A stretch of 64,000 nucleotides of DNA from Paenibacillus amylolyticus (GTDB lineage: Bacteria > Bacillota > Bacilli > Paenibacillales > Paenibacillaceae), in assembly GCF_003719335.1 (NCBI RefSeq), contig NZ_RIAS01000005.1:186001-250000 (forward strand), given 5' to 3'. A model generated the notes under the pieces. The model saw nothing but the letters and a program-made list of their open reading frames with translations, had not been told where the DNA came from and ran no database searches. This document shows, piece by piece, positions 1-7,719 of the stretch; the first letter of the stretch is position 1; the number at the start of each line of letters is the position of its first letter. A program made the translations under genes and the position numbers.

Positions 1-303
1 CTGGCAACAGTCGGACTGTTTATGGGACTGGCGTATTGGAATGACTGGATTAACGCCCTTTATTTTATTACGAAGCCCCAGTACTATGGTATACAAAACA
101 TGTTGATTCGTCTGATGAATAACATTCAGTTTCTCAAGTCAGGTCAGGCCAGCAGTATGCTTGGGGCCAATGCTGCTGAGTTGCCAAGTACGGCAGTCCG
201 CATGGCGATGGCGATTATCGGCATATTACCTATTCTGGTCGTATTTCCTTTCCTTCAGAAGTACCTAACCAAAGGTATCATTGTGGGTGCAGTTAAAGGT
301 TAA
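1..303 (+). CDS. Sugar ABC transporter permease, C-terminal part
   Basis: This is the last 100 codons of an integral-membrane permease whose start lies before the window. The reading frame is open from base 1. It shows two hydrophobic stretches and ends with KGIIVGAVKG, the same tail as the other LplC/YtcP-type permeases here (for example at 38891 and 49291). These proteins form half of the membrane channel of a binding-protein-dependent carbohydrate importer. The Nif3-like gene follows 31 bases downstream on the same strand and may be co-transcribed. The substrate cannot be read from this fragment. Confidence 0.9.
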   Translation: MATVGLFMGLAYWNDWINALYFITKPQYYGIQNMLIRLMNNIQFLKSGQASSMLGANAAELPSTAVRMAMAIIGILPILVVFPFLQKYLTKGIIVGAVKG

Positions 304-334
304 TAACCACTTAAAAAAACTAGGGGGAATCCAC

Positions 335-1141
335 GTGAATGTACAGCAAGTGATGGGGACGGTTATGCAGGATTCCTGTGGAGATCAGCGTCTATCACCA
401 ACGGGCGATGTTCTTGTCACAGGAGAAGGAGACACTGTAGTGACAGGCATTGTGACGACGTATATGGCAACGGTTGAGGTTATTCGGCAGGCTCATGCAA
501 TCGGAGCTAATCTGATTATTACACATGAGCCCACCTTTTATACCGGGGCAGATCAGCTCGACTGGATACAGCAAGATCCGGTATATGAAGCCAAACGCAA
601 GCTTATTGAGGATTACGGTATGGCGATCTGGAGATATCATGATTATATGCACATGGCGAAGCCAGATCGAATCTACACCGGTCTGATTCGAGAACTAGGC
701 TGGGAGTCAAGGCAGGTTGATTATGCTTTTCCGTGGATTTATGAGGTTGAACCCGTGCGGCTTGTTGATTTGGCGGAGGAGTTAAAGCTAAAGCTAAAGA
801 TGGATGTGCTACAGGTAGTGGGTAGCACAGATATGACATGTTCCCGCATTGGAATTCTTGTTGGAGGTGGAAGCCTCGGATTAGGCAAGGAATCGATGCC
901 GATGGAACTGATGAAAGAGCAGAAACTTGACGTCATGATCTGCGGCGAGATTACGGAGTGGACGTTGTGTGCGTATGTCAATGATGCATCGATGCTTGGA
1001 TTAAACAAGGCTATGTTAGTCATCGGTCATGAGCGAAGCGAAGAATGGGGAATGAAACATATGGCGGAATGGTTACAGCCGCTTGTAGGGGATATTCCGG
1101 TTCATTTTATCGATGCAAAAGAGCCGTTCCTCTATTTTTAA
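335..1141 (+). CDS. Nif3-like (DUF34) dinuclear metal-centre protein, short form
   Basis: Predicted 268-residue protein of the NIF3/DUF34 superfamily, whose members bind two metal ions through His, Asp and Glu residues. Visible motifs are IITHEPTFY near residue 70, HDYMHMAKPD near residue 107, and GHERSEEWGMKH near the C-terminus, the usual position of the last His/Glu ligands. From memory, the common Firmicute YqfO-type protein is about 370 residues with an inserted domain and reads HHP where this one reads THEP, so this is a short, divergent paralog. The start chosen is GTG at 335, with AGGGGGAAT at 322-330; an ATG at 281 would lie inside the upstream permease gene. Biochemical function is unknown for most of the family. 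The position just behind a sugar-permease gene suggests a role with that operon's substrate, but this is inference. Confidence 0.8.
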   Translation: MNVQQVMGTVMQDSCGDQRLSPTGDVLVTGEGDTVVTGIVTTYMATVEVIRQAHAIGANLIITHEPTFYTGADQLDWIQQDPVYEAKRKLIEDYGMAIWRYHDYMHMAKPDRIYTGLIRELGWESRQVDYAFPWIYEVEPVRLVDLAEELKLKLKMDVLQVVGSTDMTCSRIGILVGGGSLGLGKESMPMELMKEQKLDVMICGEITEWTLCAYVNDASMLGLNKAMLVIGHERSEEWGMKHMAEWLQPLVGDIPVHFIDAKEPFLYF

Positions 1142-1200
1142 CTCAATCAAAAATCATTTAGTGATTCCTTGCAGAAAATTTGTGCATAAGTCCACATGAT

Positions 1201-1228
1201 AAGCTTGCTCTGATGCAGGCTTTTTTTA
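1201..1228 (+). terminator. Rho-independent terminator
   Basis: An 8-base stem (1201-1208 with 1215-1222, one wobble pair) with a 6-base loop is followed by a run of T. It ends the permease/Nif3-like unit. Confidence 0.7.
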
Positions 1229-1328
1229 TGTTCAGAAAGTCCTAGAATGAATTGGGAAAGAGAGCTTACATAGAACTGTGGCTGAAATCAAACAATGAGA
1301 ACACCACGTTTAAAGGAGGCTGCAGAGC

Positions 1329-2204
1329 ATGATACGTAATCAAGAGAAACATGGCTACTCGGTTAAATTGAAGTTTTCATTTTGGATTTTCCTGTGTGTC
1401 ATAATAAGTGTCATTGGATCAGGAGGAACTGGAGTTTCTGCCATGCCTGCGACGTTACCGGAGCCGGCTTTATCATCATCTTCTCAGCCGAATCGAATGG
1501 CTATCATTATTGATGATGTGGGCAACGATATGAGGGGCACGGCAGAGATTCTCGATATGCCTGTGAAGCTGACGGTGGCTGTGATGCCCTTTTTACAAAC
1601 GACAAAGAAAGATGCGATCGCTGCTCACGAAAACGGGATGGATGTGATTGTTCACATGCCGATGGAACCCAAGAAGGGCAAGCCCGAGTGGCTTGGACCA
1701 GGGGCCATTACATCCAATCTGACGGATGAGCAGGTTCGCGAACGGGTTGAAAAGGCCATTGATAATGTGCCTTATGCCATCGGCATGAACAATCATATGG
1801 GTTCTAAAATTACTTCGGATAAACGCATTATGTCCATTATACTGGATGTATGCCTGGAACGTGGTCTCTTCTTTGTGGACAGCCGTACGAATTTTCGTTC
1901 TGTGGTTGGTGATCTCGCGATAGCCAAAAACATGCCGCCTGTGGGCAATGACATTTTTTTGGATGACCATAATTCAAAGGCGCACATCCGCAAGCAGCTT
2001 GATCTGGCTGCTCAGCGTGCAGTTGAGAAGAAAAGCTGCGTTGTCATTGGTCATGTCGGTCATACAGGCATGAATACTTCTGCAGTGATAAGGGAGTCAG
2101 TCTCTAGGTTGCAGAATCAAGTTCAATTTGTAGGCATCGGTGATATGGTGCGGGATGTATGGCATTGGCAGGCAGCACCTACACTACCGACAGATAATAA
2201 ATAA
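1329..2204 (+). CDS. Divergent polysaccharide deacetylase (YibQ/DUF610 type), secreted
   Basis: 291-residue protein with an N-terminal hydrophobic segment (about residues 14-36) consistent with a signal peptide or anchor. The remainder matches the divergent polysaccharide deacetylase family: MAIIIDDVGND near residue 57, VIVHMPMEP near 100, GMNNHMGSK near 152 and FVDSRT near 180. The family has a NodB-like barrel, and its substrate is usually unproven; the setting suggests cell-wall or exopolysaccharide work. The start at 1329 has AAAGGAGG at 1311-1318. It converges with the amidase gene on the other strand and the two coding ends overlap by 26 bases, so both termini are fixed by their stops. 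Confidence 0.85.
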   Translation: MIRNQEKHGYSVKLKFSFWIFLCVIISVIGSGGTGVSAMPATLPEPALSSSSQPNRMAIIIDDVGNDMRGTAEILDMPVKLTVAVMPFLQTTKKDAIAAHENGMDVIVHMPMEPKKGKPEWLGPGAITSNLTDEQVRERVEKAIDNVPYAIGMNNHMGSKITSDKRIMSIILDVCLERGLFFVDSRTNFRSVVGDLAIAKNMPPVGNDIFLDDHNSKAHIRKQLDLAAQRAVEKKSCVVIGHVGHTGMNTSAVIRESVSRLQNQVQFVGIGDMVRDVWHWQAAPTLPTDNK

Positions 2205-2928
2205 TCCCTTCCGCAATCGACTGGGCAATTCGCTTTTGTTCTGCGGGATCACTGATTCTTGCCCGGTCAGCTGAATTGCTTAAAAAACCTGTTTCCACAA
2301 TTACAGCCGGATGCTTCACATAATTTAGCATGTAAAATGGCTTGCCCCAGACGACTTCCCGATGTGTACCACATAAGCGATTCATGGCATCCTGGATCGA
2401 TTGAGCCAGCAGATAGCTGCGCCCCTCTTTCTGATGAAGCACTACAGGGCCGTGAGTAGCTGAACGTGGGCTCCAGTTCGCATGAATGCTAACAACGATA
2501 TCGGTGCTGACTTCCTCACTGAGGCTTTTACGCTGTGCGAGATCCCTGATGTGACGTGAGCGGCTGTTTAACCAACGGTTTTCATCACTAAGTGCGTAAT
2601 CACCAAGACGGTTAATCATGACTGTGTAACCTTTGCCGCGAAGCAGTAAGTATATCTTTTGACTGATCGCTAAATTGATGTCTTTTTCCAGAACACCTGC
2701 TTCAGTTGTTCCTCCGTCAATCCCTCCGTGGCCAACATCCAGCAGGATAACGGGTGCCGCAAAAGCATGGTGGCTTGAGCGATAGGAATCTCCGTCCGTG
2801 ATTGGCAAGATGGATGGCTGGTTGGCAGATGGATCAGGGCGAATCAGCGCGGAAGCGGAAGAGAGACCGGAAAGGGAAAAAACACTGATCAGAATAGCTG
2901 TAGAAATCGTCAGCAGCAACTTAAACAT
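2179..2928 (-). CDS. N-acetylmuramoyl-L-alanine amidase, CwlD-like
   Basis: 249-residue Amidase_3 family protein, predicted to cut the amide bond between muramic acid and the stem peptide of peptidoglycan. An N-terminal hydrophobic segment (residues 3-25) suggests export. The zinc ligands are visible: His67 in DVGHGG, Glu81 in LEKDINLA and His149 in SIHANW; the catalytic Glu212 lies in VETGFLSNS. Size and motif order fit CwlD, the spore-cortex amidase that with a deacetylase forms muramic delta-lactam, but a vegetative role is not excluded. The start chosen is the ATG at 2928, preceded by AAGGAG; a longer frame to 3009 lacks a ribosome site and would put 27 residues before the signal peptide. 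It sits tail to tail with a deacetylase-fold gene. Confidence 0.8.
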   Translation of the reverse strand: MFKLLLTISTAILISVFSLSGLSSASALIRPDPSANQPSILPITDGDSYRSSHHAFAAPVILLDVGHGGIDGGTTEAGVLEKDINLAISQKIYLLLRGKGYTVMINRLGDYALSDENRWLNSRSRHIRDLAQRKSLSEEVSTDIVVSIHANWSPRSATHGPVVLHQKEGRSYLLAQSIQDAMNRLCGTHREVVWGKPFYMLNYVKHPAVIVETGFLSNSADRARISDPAEQKRIAQSIAEGIIYYLSVV

Positions 2929-3119
2929 CGAATTACACACTCCTTCAAGATATTGGTATTGAAGCACAAAGAGAGGCAAGATGGATACCTTTGGCATTAG
3001 ACTGCGCATTTTAGATCATTTCATACGCTACTTGCATAAAAAAATGTTTAGTTCAATCACGTCTTGCGCACAATAGGGATAACGTTAGATCACGAATGTG
3101 CGGATGAAGAGGAGGCTCT

Positions 3120-3320
3120 ATGATGGCTAAAAGTGATGAACTGGTTAAATACATTACACAGCGTGTGGTCCGTTATATCGACACACCGAAGGATGAGCGA
3201 AAGGAACGGAGAACACAAAAGAGAAGGAAAGAGCCCTGGTCCATGAAATGGTTTGGCATGATTCCATTTGCAGTATCCTTATGGGTAGACAAGAAGAAAA
3301 AAAGATCAGAGAAGAGTTAA
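3120..3320 (+). CDS. YqzE family small protein
   Basis: 66-residue basic protein. The pattern DELVKYITQRVVRYIDTPKDE followed by a Lys/Arg-rich stretch and WFGMIPFAVSLW matches the YqzE family of Bacillales, whose function is unknown. In Bacillus subtilis yqzE lies by the comG competence operon (from memory); no competence genes are near here. GAGGAGG at 3109-3115 precedes two adjacent ATG codons (3120 and 3123); the second has the better spacing. One hydrophobic segment near the C-terminus could touch the membrane. Confidence 0.75.
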   Translation: MMAKSDELVKYITQRVVRYIDTPKDERKERRTQKRRKEPWSMKWFGMIPFAVSLWVDKKKKRSEKS

Positions 3321-3360
3321 CCGAGTCGTAAAAAAATACGAACACAAATGCCAATTCAAG

Positions 3361-3393
3361 AAGACGCAATCCTTTATAAGGATGCGTCTTTTT
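3361..3393. terminator. Bidirectional terminator hairpin
   Basis: AAGACGCAATCC pairs with GGATGCGTCTT across a short AT loop, followed by TTTT on the plus strand and preceded by an A-rich stretch. It lies between the converging ends of the yqzE-like gene and the minus-strand gene ending at 3432. Confidence 0.7.
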
Positions 3394-3431
3394 ATGAACC
3401 ATTTTGGGTTTTAAGTGAGGTTAGTCGTGTG

Positions 3432-4394
3432 CTAAGGATTAATCTTGTAAAAATGTCCATCATTCAAGAGCTTATTCAAGGGGATGAAGCGTTGAGTGGA
3501 GTTAAAGCCACCAAGACCAACATAAAGATCAGACTCTGAACCTGCAATACTCCATAACTGGTATGCACTTACTGGCAACGGACCACCGTAGAACAGATTC
3601 CATTCTTCTGCTGAGAAGACAAGGGCTTCTCTATAATTCTGCTGGAGCTGTTGCTTGATTTGAGAGGGCTGCAGCGGTTCAGATGTCAACCAGGTCAGTT
3701 GAAATGAAGGGTCAAAAGCAGGCTGTATAATAACTGGGCTCGTTTGCAACATTGCAGTATCAGGTATGGCTATCTGTTGTTGCAGTTCCTTCAAGTCGAA
3801 AGATTTCATTTCAGAGCCAGTCTCTACATACTCTAACCGATCGGCTGGCAACAAGTCTCCATTGGATGCATCAATGTACAAAGCGGGATGATTCACACGT
3901 TCCACTTTCCAATAAGCCAATAAAGGAGGAGCATATCCACGTGTGAGCTTCCCGCCAGCAGTTTGTAATGTTTTTATATCCAAACCTTGTCGTTCCAGAG
4001 CCTGTCCTAGCAGCTCGTTATGATACAGGGATTGTTCTCCCTGACCATATTCGCTGAGAAGGAGCTGTCCTTGGGGATTTATGGATATAATCATAATCAT
4101 GTATCCAATGGGCTTGTCCTGAATGCTGGCATGCACAAACCAGCCGTGGTTACCTGGCCCTAATGGATAATATTCAAGCTTAGCTACCAGCCAATCTGAA
4201 TTGGAGGTACCGAGTGCGTTCACTTGCTGTTGTGCAAATTGCTCTACTGATGCGGGCGCCAGCCTGTTCGTTGGTGCGGCTGCATGAGTCGTCGGCCAGA
4301 TGGAGAGAAGAGTAAAGCAGATGATCATGCTCATGAAGATCGATAGGCAATGCCTGATATTTCGGCGGTTTGGCCGGAGCCGTTTTTTCATCAT
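3432..4394 (-). CDS. Secreted protein of unknown function
   Basis: 320-residue protein that I do not recognise. A basic N-terminus (MMKKRLRPNRR) and a hydrophobic core ending in THAAA form a convincing signal peptide, so the mature protein is probably extracellular or wall-associated. The mature part is Gln-rich with two repeating ideas: a segment around PIGYMIMIISINPQGQ and another around PALYIDASNGDLLP, the latter resembling PepSY-like beta strands, though I would not assign that domain. The start is the ATG at 4394 (or 4391), with AAGGTG upstream; extension to 4463 would bury the signal peptide. No operon partner is evident; yqhG starts a separate minus-strand unit upstream. Confidence 0.65.
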   Translation of the reverse strand: MMKKRLRPNRRNIRHCLSIFMSMIICFTLLSIWPTTHAAAPTNRLAPASVEQFAQQQVNALGTSNSDWLVAKLEYYPLGPGNHGWFVHASIQDKPIGYMIMIISINPQGQLLLSEYGQGEQSLYHNELLGQALERQGLDIKTLQTAGGKLTRGYAPPLLAYWKVERVNHPALYIDASNGDLLPADRLEYVETGSEMKSFDLKELQQQIAIPDTAMLQTSPVIIQPAFDPSFQLTWLTSEPLQPSQIKQQLQQNYREALVFSAEEWNLFYGGPLPVSAYQLWSIAGSESDLYVGLGGFNSTQRFIPLNKLLNDGHFYKINP

Positions 4395-4520
4395 AAACAC
4401 CTTCTTCCTGACTTCATTGTAGAGGATAGGAGATGCAAAGGGTGCTGCAACCTGTCGGTTCAACGGTTATGAATAAACACTACTTTTGCCAGCATTTGCA
4501 GGAAAAGTAGTGTACTCGTC

Positions 4521-5693
4521 TTATCTTAAGTGAAACATGCCGCTGCTTATGGCAGTGACCTTCACCTTCGGCTCATATTGCCAGATCATCTCGGTTCGCC
4601 TGTTCTCATACTGCAGTTTCATCGCTTCACGATCTATGACTGCCTGTTTTGCTTTTTCTTGCTCGGGGTCTACATCATCTTGCGTCTGTTGTATGGTAGA
4701 TTCGGCAGCCAGTTCCACGTCAGCCGGGAGCGGTTCTAATATGCCGCGAACCCGATTAATAACAGGATGAGCAGAAGCAGAAATGCTCGTTTTTGACAGG
4801 TTTGCTACAGGTTTAGTTTGAGCCGTTTCGACTTCAGTGACCTCAGGCATATCTTCTCGCAGCACGGCTTCATAGTAGGCATCCACCACATCGAGTTCGA
4901 GTTGTAGTCGTTCTTTCGCTTTTTCCGCCCAGCTATAATCCAGCCTGCTTAAGTGATTGGTGAGATGTGACTCGAGAGCAGCCCCTGCATCAGCAAGTGA
5001 AATTTTTGGTGCCTGGGCATGCATATTTTCAGCCAGTCTTGGACTGAGATCACGCCGGCTCAGCTTGCTACCAAACTTTTCGATGATTTCACCTGATCGT
5101 AGTGAAATGCCGAGGAAATGTAATTCCTCCCGTTTCAGGTCACAAGCAAACTCGACTTTAAAACAAACCCCTAGCCAAGGTTCATACACAGCCGGGGATG
5201 TAGCCCTGATCTGGCGTTTGGCGGCTTGTTCAAACAGGTTCACGAAGGCGCCACCTTCGCGGGCTGCGGCAAAAATCTGCTGTAATCTGCGGCTGCCATA
5301 TACAACATCTTCTCGCAGAATACGTCCGGGGCCGAGCTGCGGCATGGAAGGTGTGATACCAAAATAACGTCCGAGTATCGTTTCTTTCGGCGCGGCAGGG
5401 TTCGTTTCAGGAGATGCTTGAGCAGGCTGAGACGCTTTGGCCTTGGCTTCCGCCGCTTCAATGATTTGCTGATAAGCTTCCGGGTCAAAAACAAATGTAA
5501 ATGACATGGTCTCAGGCTGGGCCCCTACACGCTCTACAAATCCCCAGTAATACGGACGGTTCGTTAATGCCTTGTCTGCTTCAGGTGATAGTTTAACCGT
5601 CACATGAGCAGGTGACCGTTCCATGATCTGACAATCCAGAGCTTCCAGATAGGTCAAAACGTAAGCCTGGATCTCATGCGGTGACATCGTCAT
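4521..5693 (-). CDS. yqhG: YqhG family protein
   Basis: 390-residue cytoplasmic protein. Recognised by YYWGFVERVG near residue 48, MSFTFVFDP near 64, YFGITPSMPQLGPG near 109, and the C-terminal WQYEPKVKVTAISSGMFHL. From memory the Bacillus subtilis protein is about 260 residues; the extra length here lies in a Gln/Ala/Pro-rich insert around residues 80-103 and a low-complexity stretch around 285-350. Function is unknown. It directly follows yqhH, with 5 bases between the yqhH stop and this ATG, and GGGGG ahead of it lies inside the yqhH end, so the two are one operon and probably act together. Confidence 0.85.
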   Translation of the reverse strand: MTMSPHEIQAYVLTYLEALDCQIMERSPAHVTVKLSPEADKALTNRPYYWGFVERVGAQPETMSFTFVFDPEAYQQIIEAAEAKAKASQPAQASPETNPAAPKETILGRYFGITPSMPQLGPGRILREDVVYGSRRLQQIFAAAREGGAFVNLFEQAAKRQIRATSPAVYEPWLGVCFKVEFACDLKREELHFLGISLRSGEIIEKFGSKLSRRDLSPRLAENMHAQAPKISLADAGAALESHLTNHLSRLDYSWAEKAKERLQLELDVVDAYYEAVLREDMPEVTEVETAQTKPVANLSKTSISASAHPVINRVRGILEPLPADVELAAESTIQQTQDDVDPEQEKAKQAVIDREAMKLQYENRRTEMIWQYEPKVKVTAISSGMFHLR

Positions 5694-5698
5694 GGATA

Positions 5699-7459
5699 TC
5701 AGCGTCCCCCTTTGTGAAGACCAAGTTTGGTGATTAAAGGCACCTCGTCAGCAACTTCGCGCTGAATCGTGTTCAGCGACTGTCCGAGGGTGTCCATTTT
5801 GCGGCGAATATCCTCTTCGTTTTGCGATTCCAGCATAATTTTGTAGAGACTTTTTTCGATGGATTCTTTTTTCTCCAGCCGTTCGAGAATGACATCAAGT
5901 CCACCGATAACCATCTCAAACATATTAATCTTCTCATGCAACAGATTCAGAATATGTTCCTCAATCGTACCTTTGGTAGAAAGGTTGAAAATGTTAACGT
6001 CATTTTGCTGACCGAGCCGATGAACCCGGCCAATCCGCTGTTCAACCCGCATCGGGTTCCAGGGTAGATCAAAGTTAATCATGTGGTGACAGAATTGCAG
6101 GTTGATGCCCTCACCACCGGCTTCCGTTGCGATCATCGCCTGTACACGGCCGCGGAAAAGATCCATCATCCAATCTTTTTTGCCGCGGTTCATTCCGCCC
6201 CGATAGGGAACAGCCGTCAGTCCGTTGTTACGAAAATAGTTCAGCAGGTATTCCTGCGTCGCCCGGTATTCCGTGAAAATAATGACTTTCTCATTCATAT
6301 CTCGAATCAGTTCCATCGTTTTTTCGGCTTTTGTATTTTCTTTAATCGCCTTGATATGAGCAACCAGTTCCCAAATTTTATCCCGCAGTGGAGAATCCAG
6401 CGGCAACTTTTTGGACAGATTCACGAGCGTTACAAACACAGCGTCCCGGCTGCTACAGACTTCCCGTTGCAACGTGACGAGCGAAAGCATGCTGCTAAGG
6501 TTACCGCCCGCTTCCTGGTATTGATCTTTGACAAACGAGGTTACACCGTCATAGAGCGCTTGCTCTTCAGGTGAAAGTTGCAGATCCACGTTAGAGACGT
6601 TGCGTTTCGTAAATTGCACGGGGCCTTCGCCACGCCTGTTGCGGATCATGACTTTGGATAGCTCATCTTTGAGCTGCTCCTGATTTTTGGGCACACGTTT
6701 ATCGACGACAAAGTTGGCGGCAAAATCGCCCTGACGACCAAGCTGACCGGGCTTCAGCAGGTTGATTAGATTGAAAAGCTCGCTCATGTCGTTCTGTACA
6801 GGCGTAGCAGTGAGTAACAGGCAGTATTTTTTGCGTAATTGCAGCATGAATTGATAATTGGTTGTTTTTTTGTTTTTAAGTTTATGTGCTTCATCAATGA
6901 TGATCATGTCATAGTCCATACTCAGCAGCATATCTTTGTGCGGGTCTCGCTTGGCAGTGTCCATGGAAGCCACAACGACGTCATTTTGCCAGGAATAAGC
7001 CTTTTTCTGCGCAACTGCAGGGATGCCAAATTTGGAATTCAGTTCACGTACCCATTGCAATACAAGCGAGGCGGGTACAAGAATTAACACTTTCGATACA
7101 AGACCACGAACCATATATTCTTTCAAAATCAGACCGGCTTCAATCGTTTTGCCCAGACCTACTTCGTCGGCGAGAATGGCTCGGCCTGACATTTCAAATA
7201 ATACTTTGCGTGCCGTATCCATCTGGTGAGGAAGTGGAGTCAGATCCTGCAAATGTTTCAGACATTGAATTTCGTCAAAGTTCGGGATGAGATTCGTTTC
7301 TTCTGCCTGAATACCGAGCTGAAAGAGTCGGTAATCCCCCCAAGGCCCGCCTTTGTCTAAACGAGATTCAAGCTGATCCAGCCAGCTTCGATCAAACTCA
7401 AGAGGAACAGGTAACTCAGCTACAGGTTGATTCTGATGATGCGGATGTTTCCGGTTCAT
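5699..7459 (-). CDS. yqhH: SNF2-family DNA/RNA helicase-like ATPase YqhH
   Basis: 586-residue superfamily 2 ATPase of the SNF2/RapA type. Visible motifs in order are ADEVGLGKTIEAG (Walker A), IIIDEAHKLKN (DEAH box), LLTATPVQND (motif III), IIFTEYRATQEYL (motif IV) and IATEAGGEGINLQ plus QRIGRVHRLGQ (motifs V and VI). It is about as long as its Bacillus homologue and has no zinc finger or bromodomain. RapA-like proteins translocate on double-stranded DNA, some to recycle RNA polymerase, but YqhH itself is not characterised to my knowledge. The start is the ATG at 7459, with GAGGAAG six bases upstream; the frame opens at 7495 without a site. It heads the yqhH-yqhG operon, divergent from nrdJ. 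Confidence 0.88.
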   Translation of the reverse strand: MNRKHPHHQNQPVAELPVPLEFDRSWLDQLESRLDKGGPWGDYRLFQLGIQAEETNLIPNFDEIQCLKHLQDLTPLPHQMDTARKVLFEMSGRAILADEVGLGKTIEAGLILKEYMVRGLVSKVLILVPASLVLQWVRELNSKFGIPAVAQKKAYSWQNDVVVASMDTAKRDPHKDMLLSMDYDMIIIDEAHKLKNKKTTNYQFMLQLRKKYCLLLTATPVQNDMSELFNLINLLKPGQLGRQGDFAANFVVDKRVPKNQEQLKDELSKVMIRNRRGEGPVQFTKRNVSNVDLQLSPEEQALYDGVTSFVKDQYQEAGGNLSSMLSLVTLQREVCSSRDAVFVTLVNLSKKLPLDSPLRDKIWELVAHIKAIKENTKAEKTMELIRDMNEKVIIFTEYRATQEYLLNYFRNNGLTAVPYRGGMNRGKKDWMMDLFRGRVQAMIATEAGGEGINLQFCHHMINFDLPWNPMRVEQRIGRVHRLGQQNDVNIFNLSTKGTIEEHILNLLHEKINMFEMVIGGLDVILERLEKKESIEKSLYKIMLESQNEEDIRRKMDTLGQSLNTIQREVADEVPLITKLGLHKGGR

Positions 7460-7596
7460 GATGCTTCCTCTCCGTTCTTGTGTAAAATAAATCATTCAAA
7501 AATATAGACGACGTGTTATTCGTAGGTAATAGTATGGACGAAGGAAGGCAAGTTCATAACCTGTTTCAGAACATCTATGAAATAAATCACATAGAA

Positions 7597-7612
7597 AATC
7601 AATATATAGTGT
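7597..7612. promoter_or_regulatory. NrdR box 1
   Basis: AATCAATATATAGTGT matches the NrdR-box consensus acaCwAtATaTwGtgt at 14 of 16 positions. It lies just before a TATAAT at 7615-7620. NrdR is the zinc-ribbon/ATP-cone repressor of ribonucleotide reductase genes. Confidence 0.75.
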
Positions 7613-7614
7613 AA

Positions 7615-7620
7615 TATAAT
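7615..7620 (+). promoter_or_regulatory. Probable -10 element of nrdJ promoter
   Basis: TATAAT in an AT-rich stretch 100 bases before the nrdJ start. No good -35 hexamer is seen 17 bases upstream. It is flanked by the two NrdR-like boxes. Confidence 0.5.
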
Positions 7621-7629
7621 AGTTATAAA

Positions 7630-7645
7630 TCACTACATGTAGTAT
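7630..7645. promoter_or_regulatory. NrdR box 2
   Basis: TCACTACATGTAGTAT has the palindromic core CTACATGTAG and fits the NrdR consensus. Its centre is 33 bases from that of box 1, about three helical turns, the usual arrangement for a pair of NrdR sites. Confidence 0.75.
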
Positions 7646-7719
7646 ATGGGCATGGATTATTTTCAGGGACAGCATATGATTTGAAATGAATGGTTTATTC
7701 GGGGAGGTTGATTGCAGAG

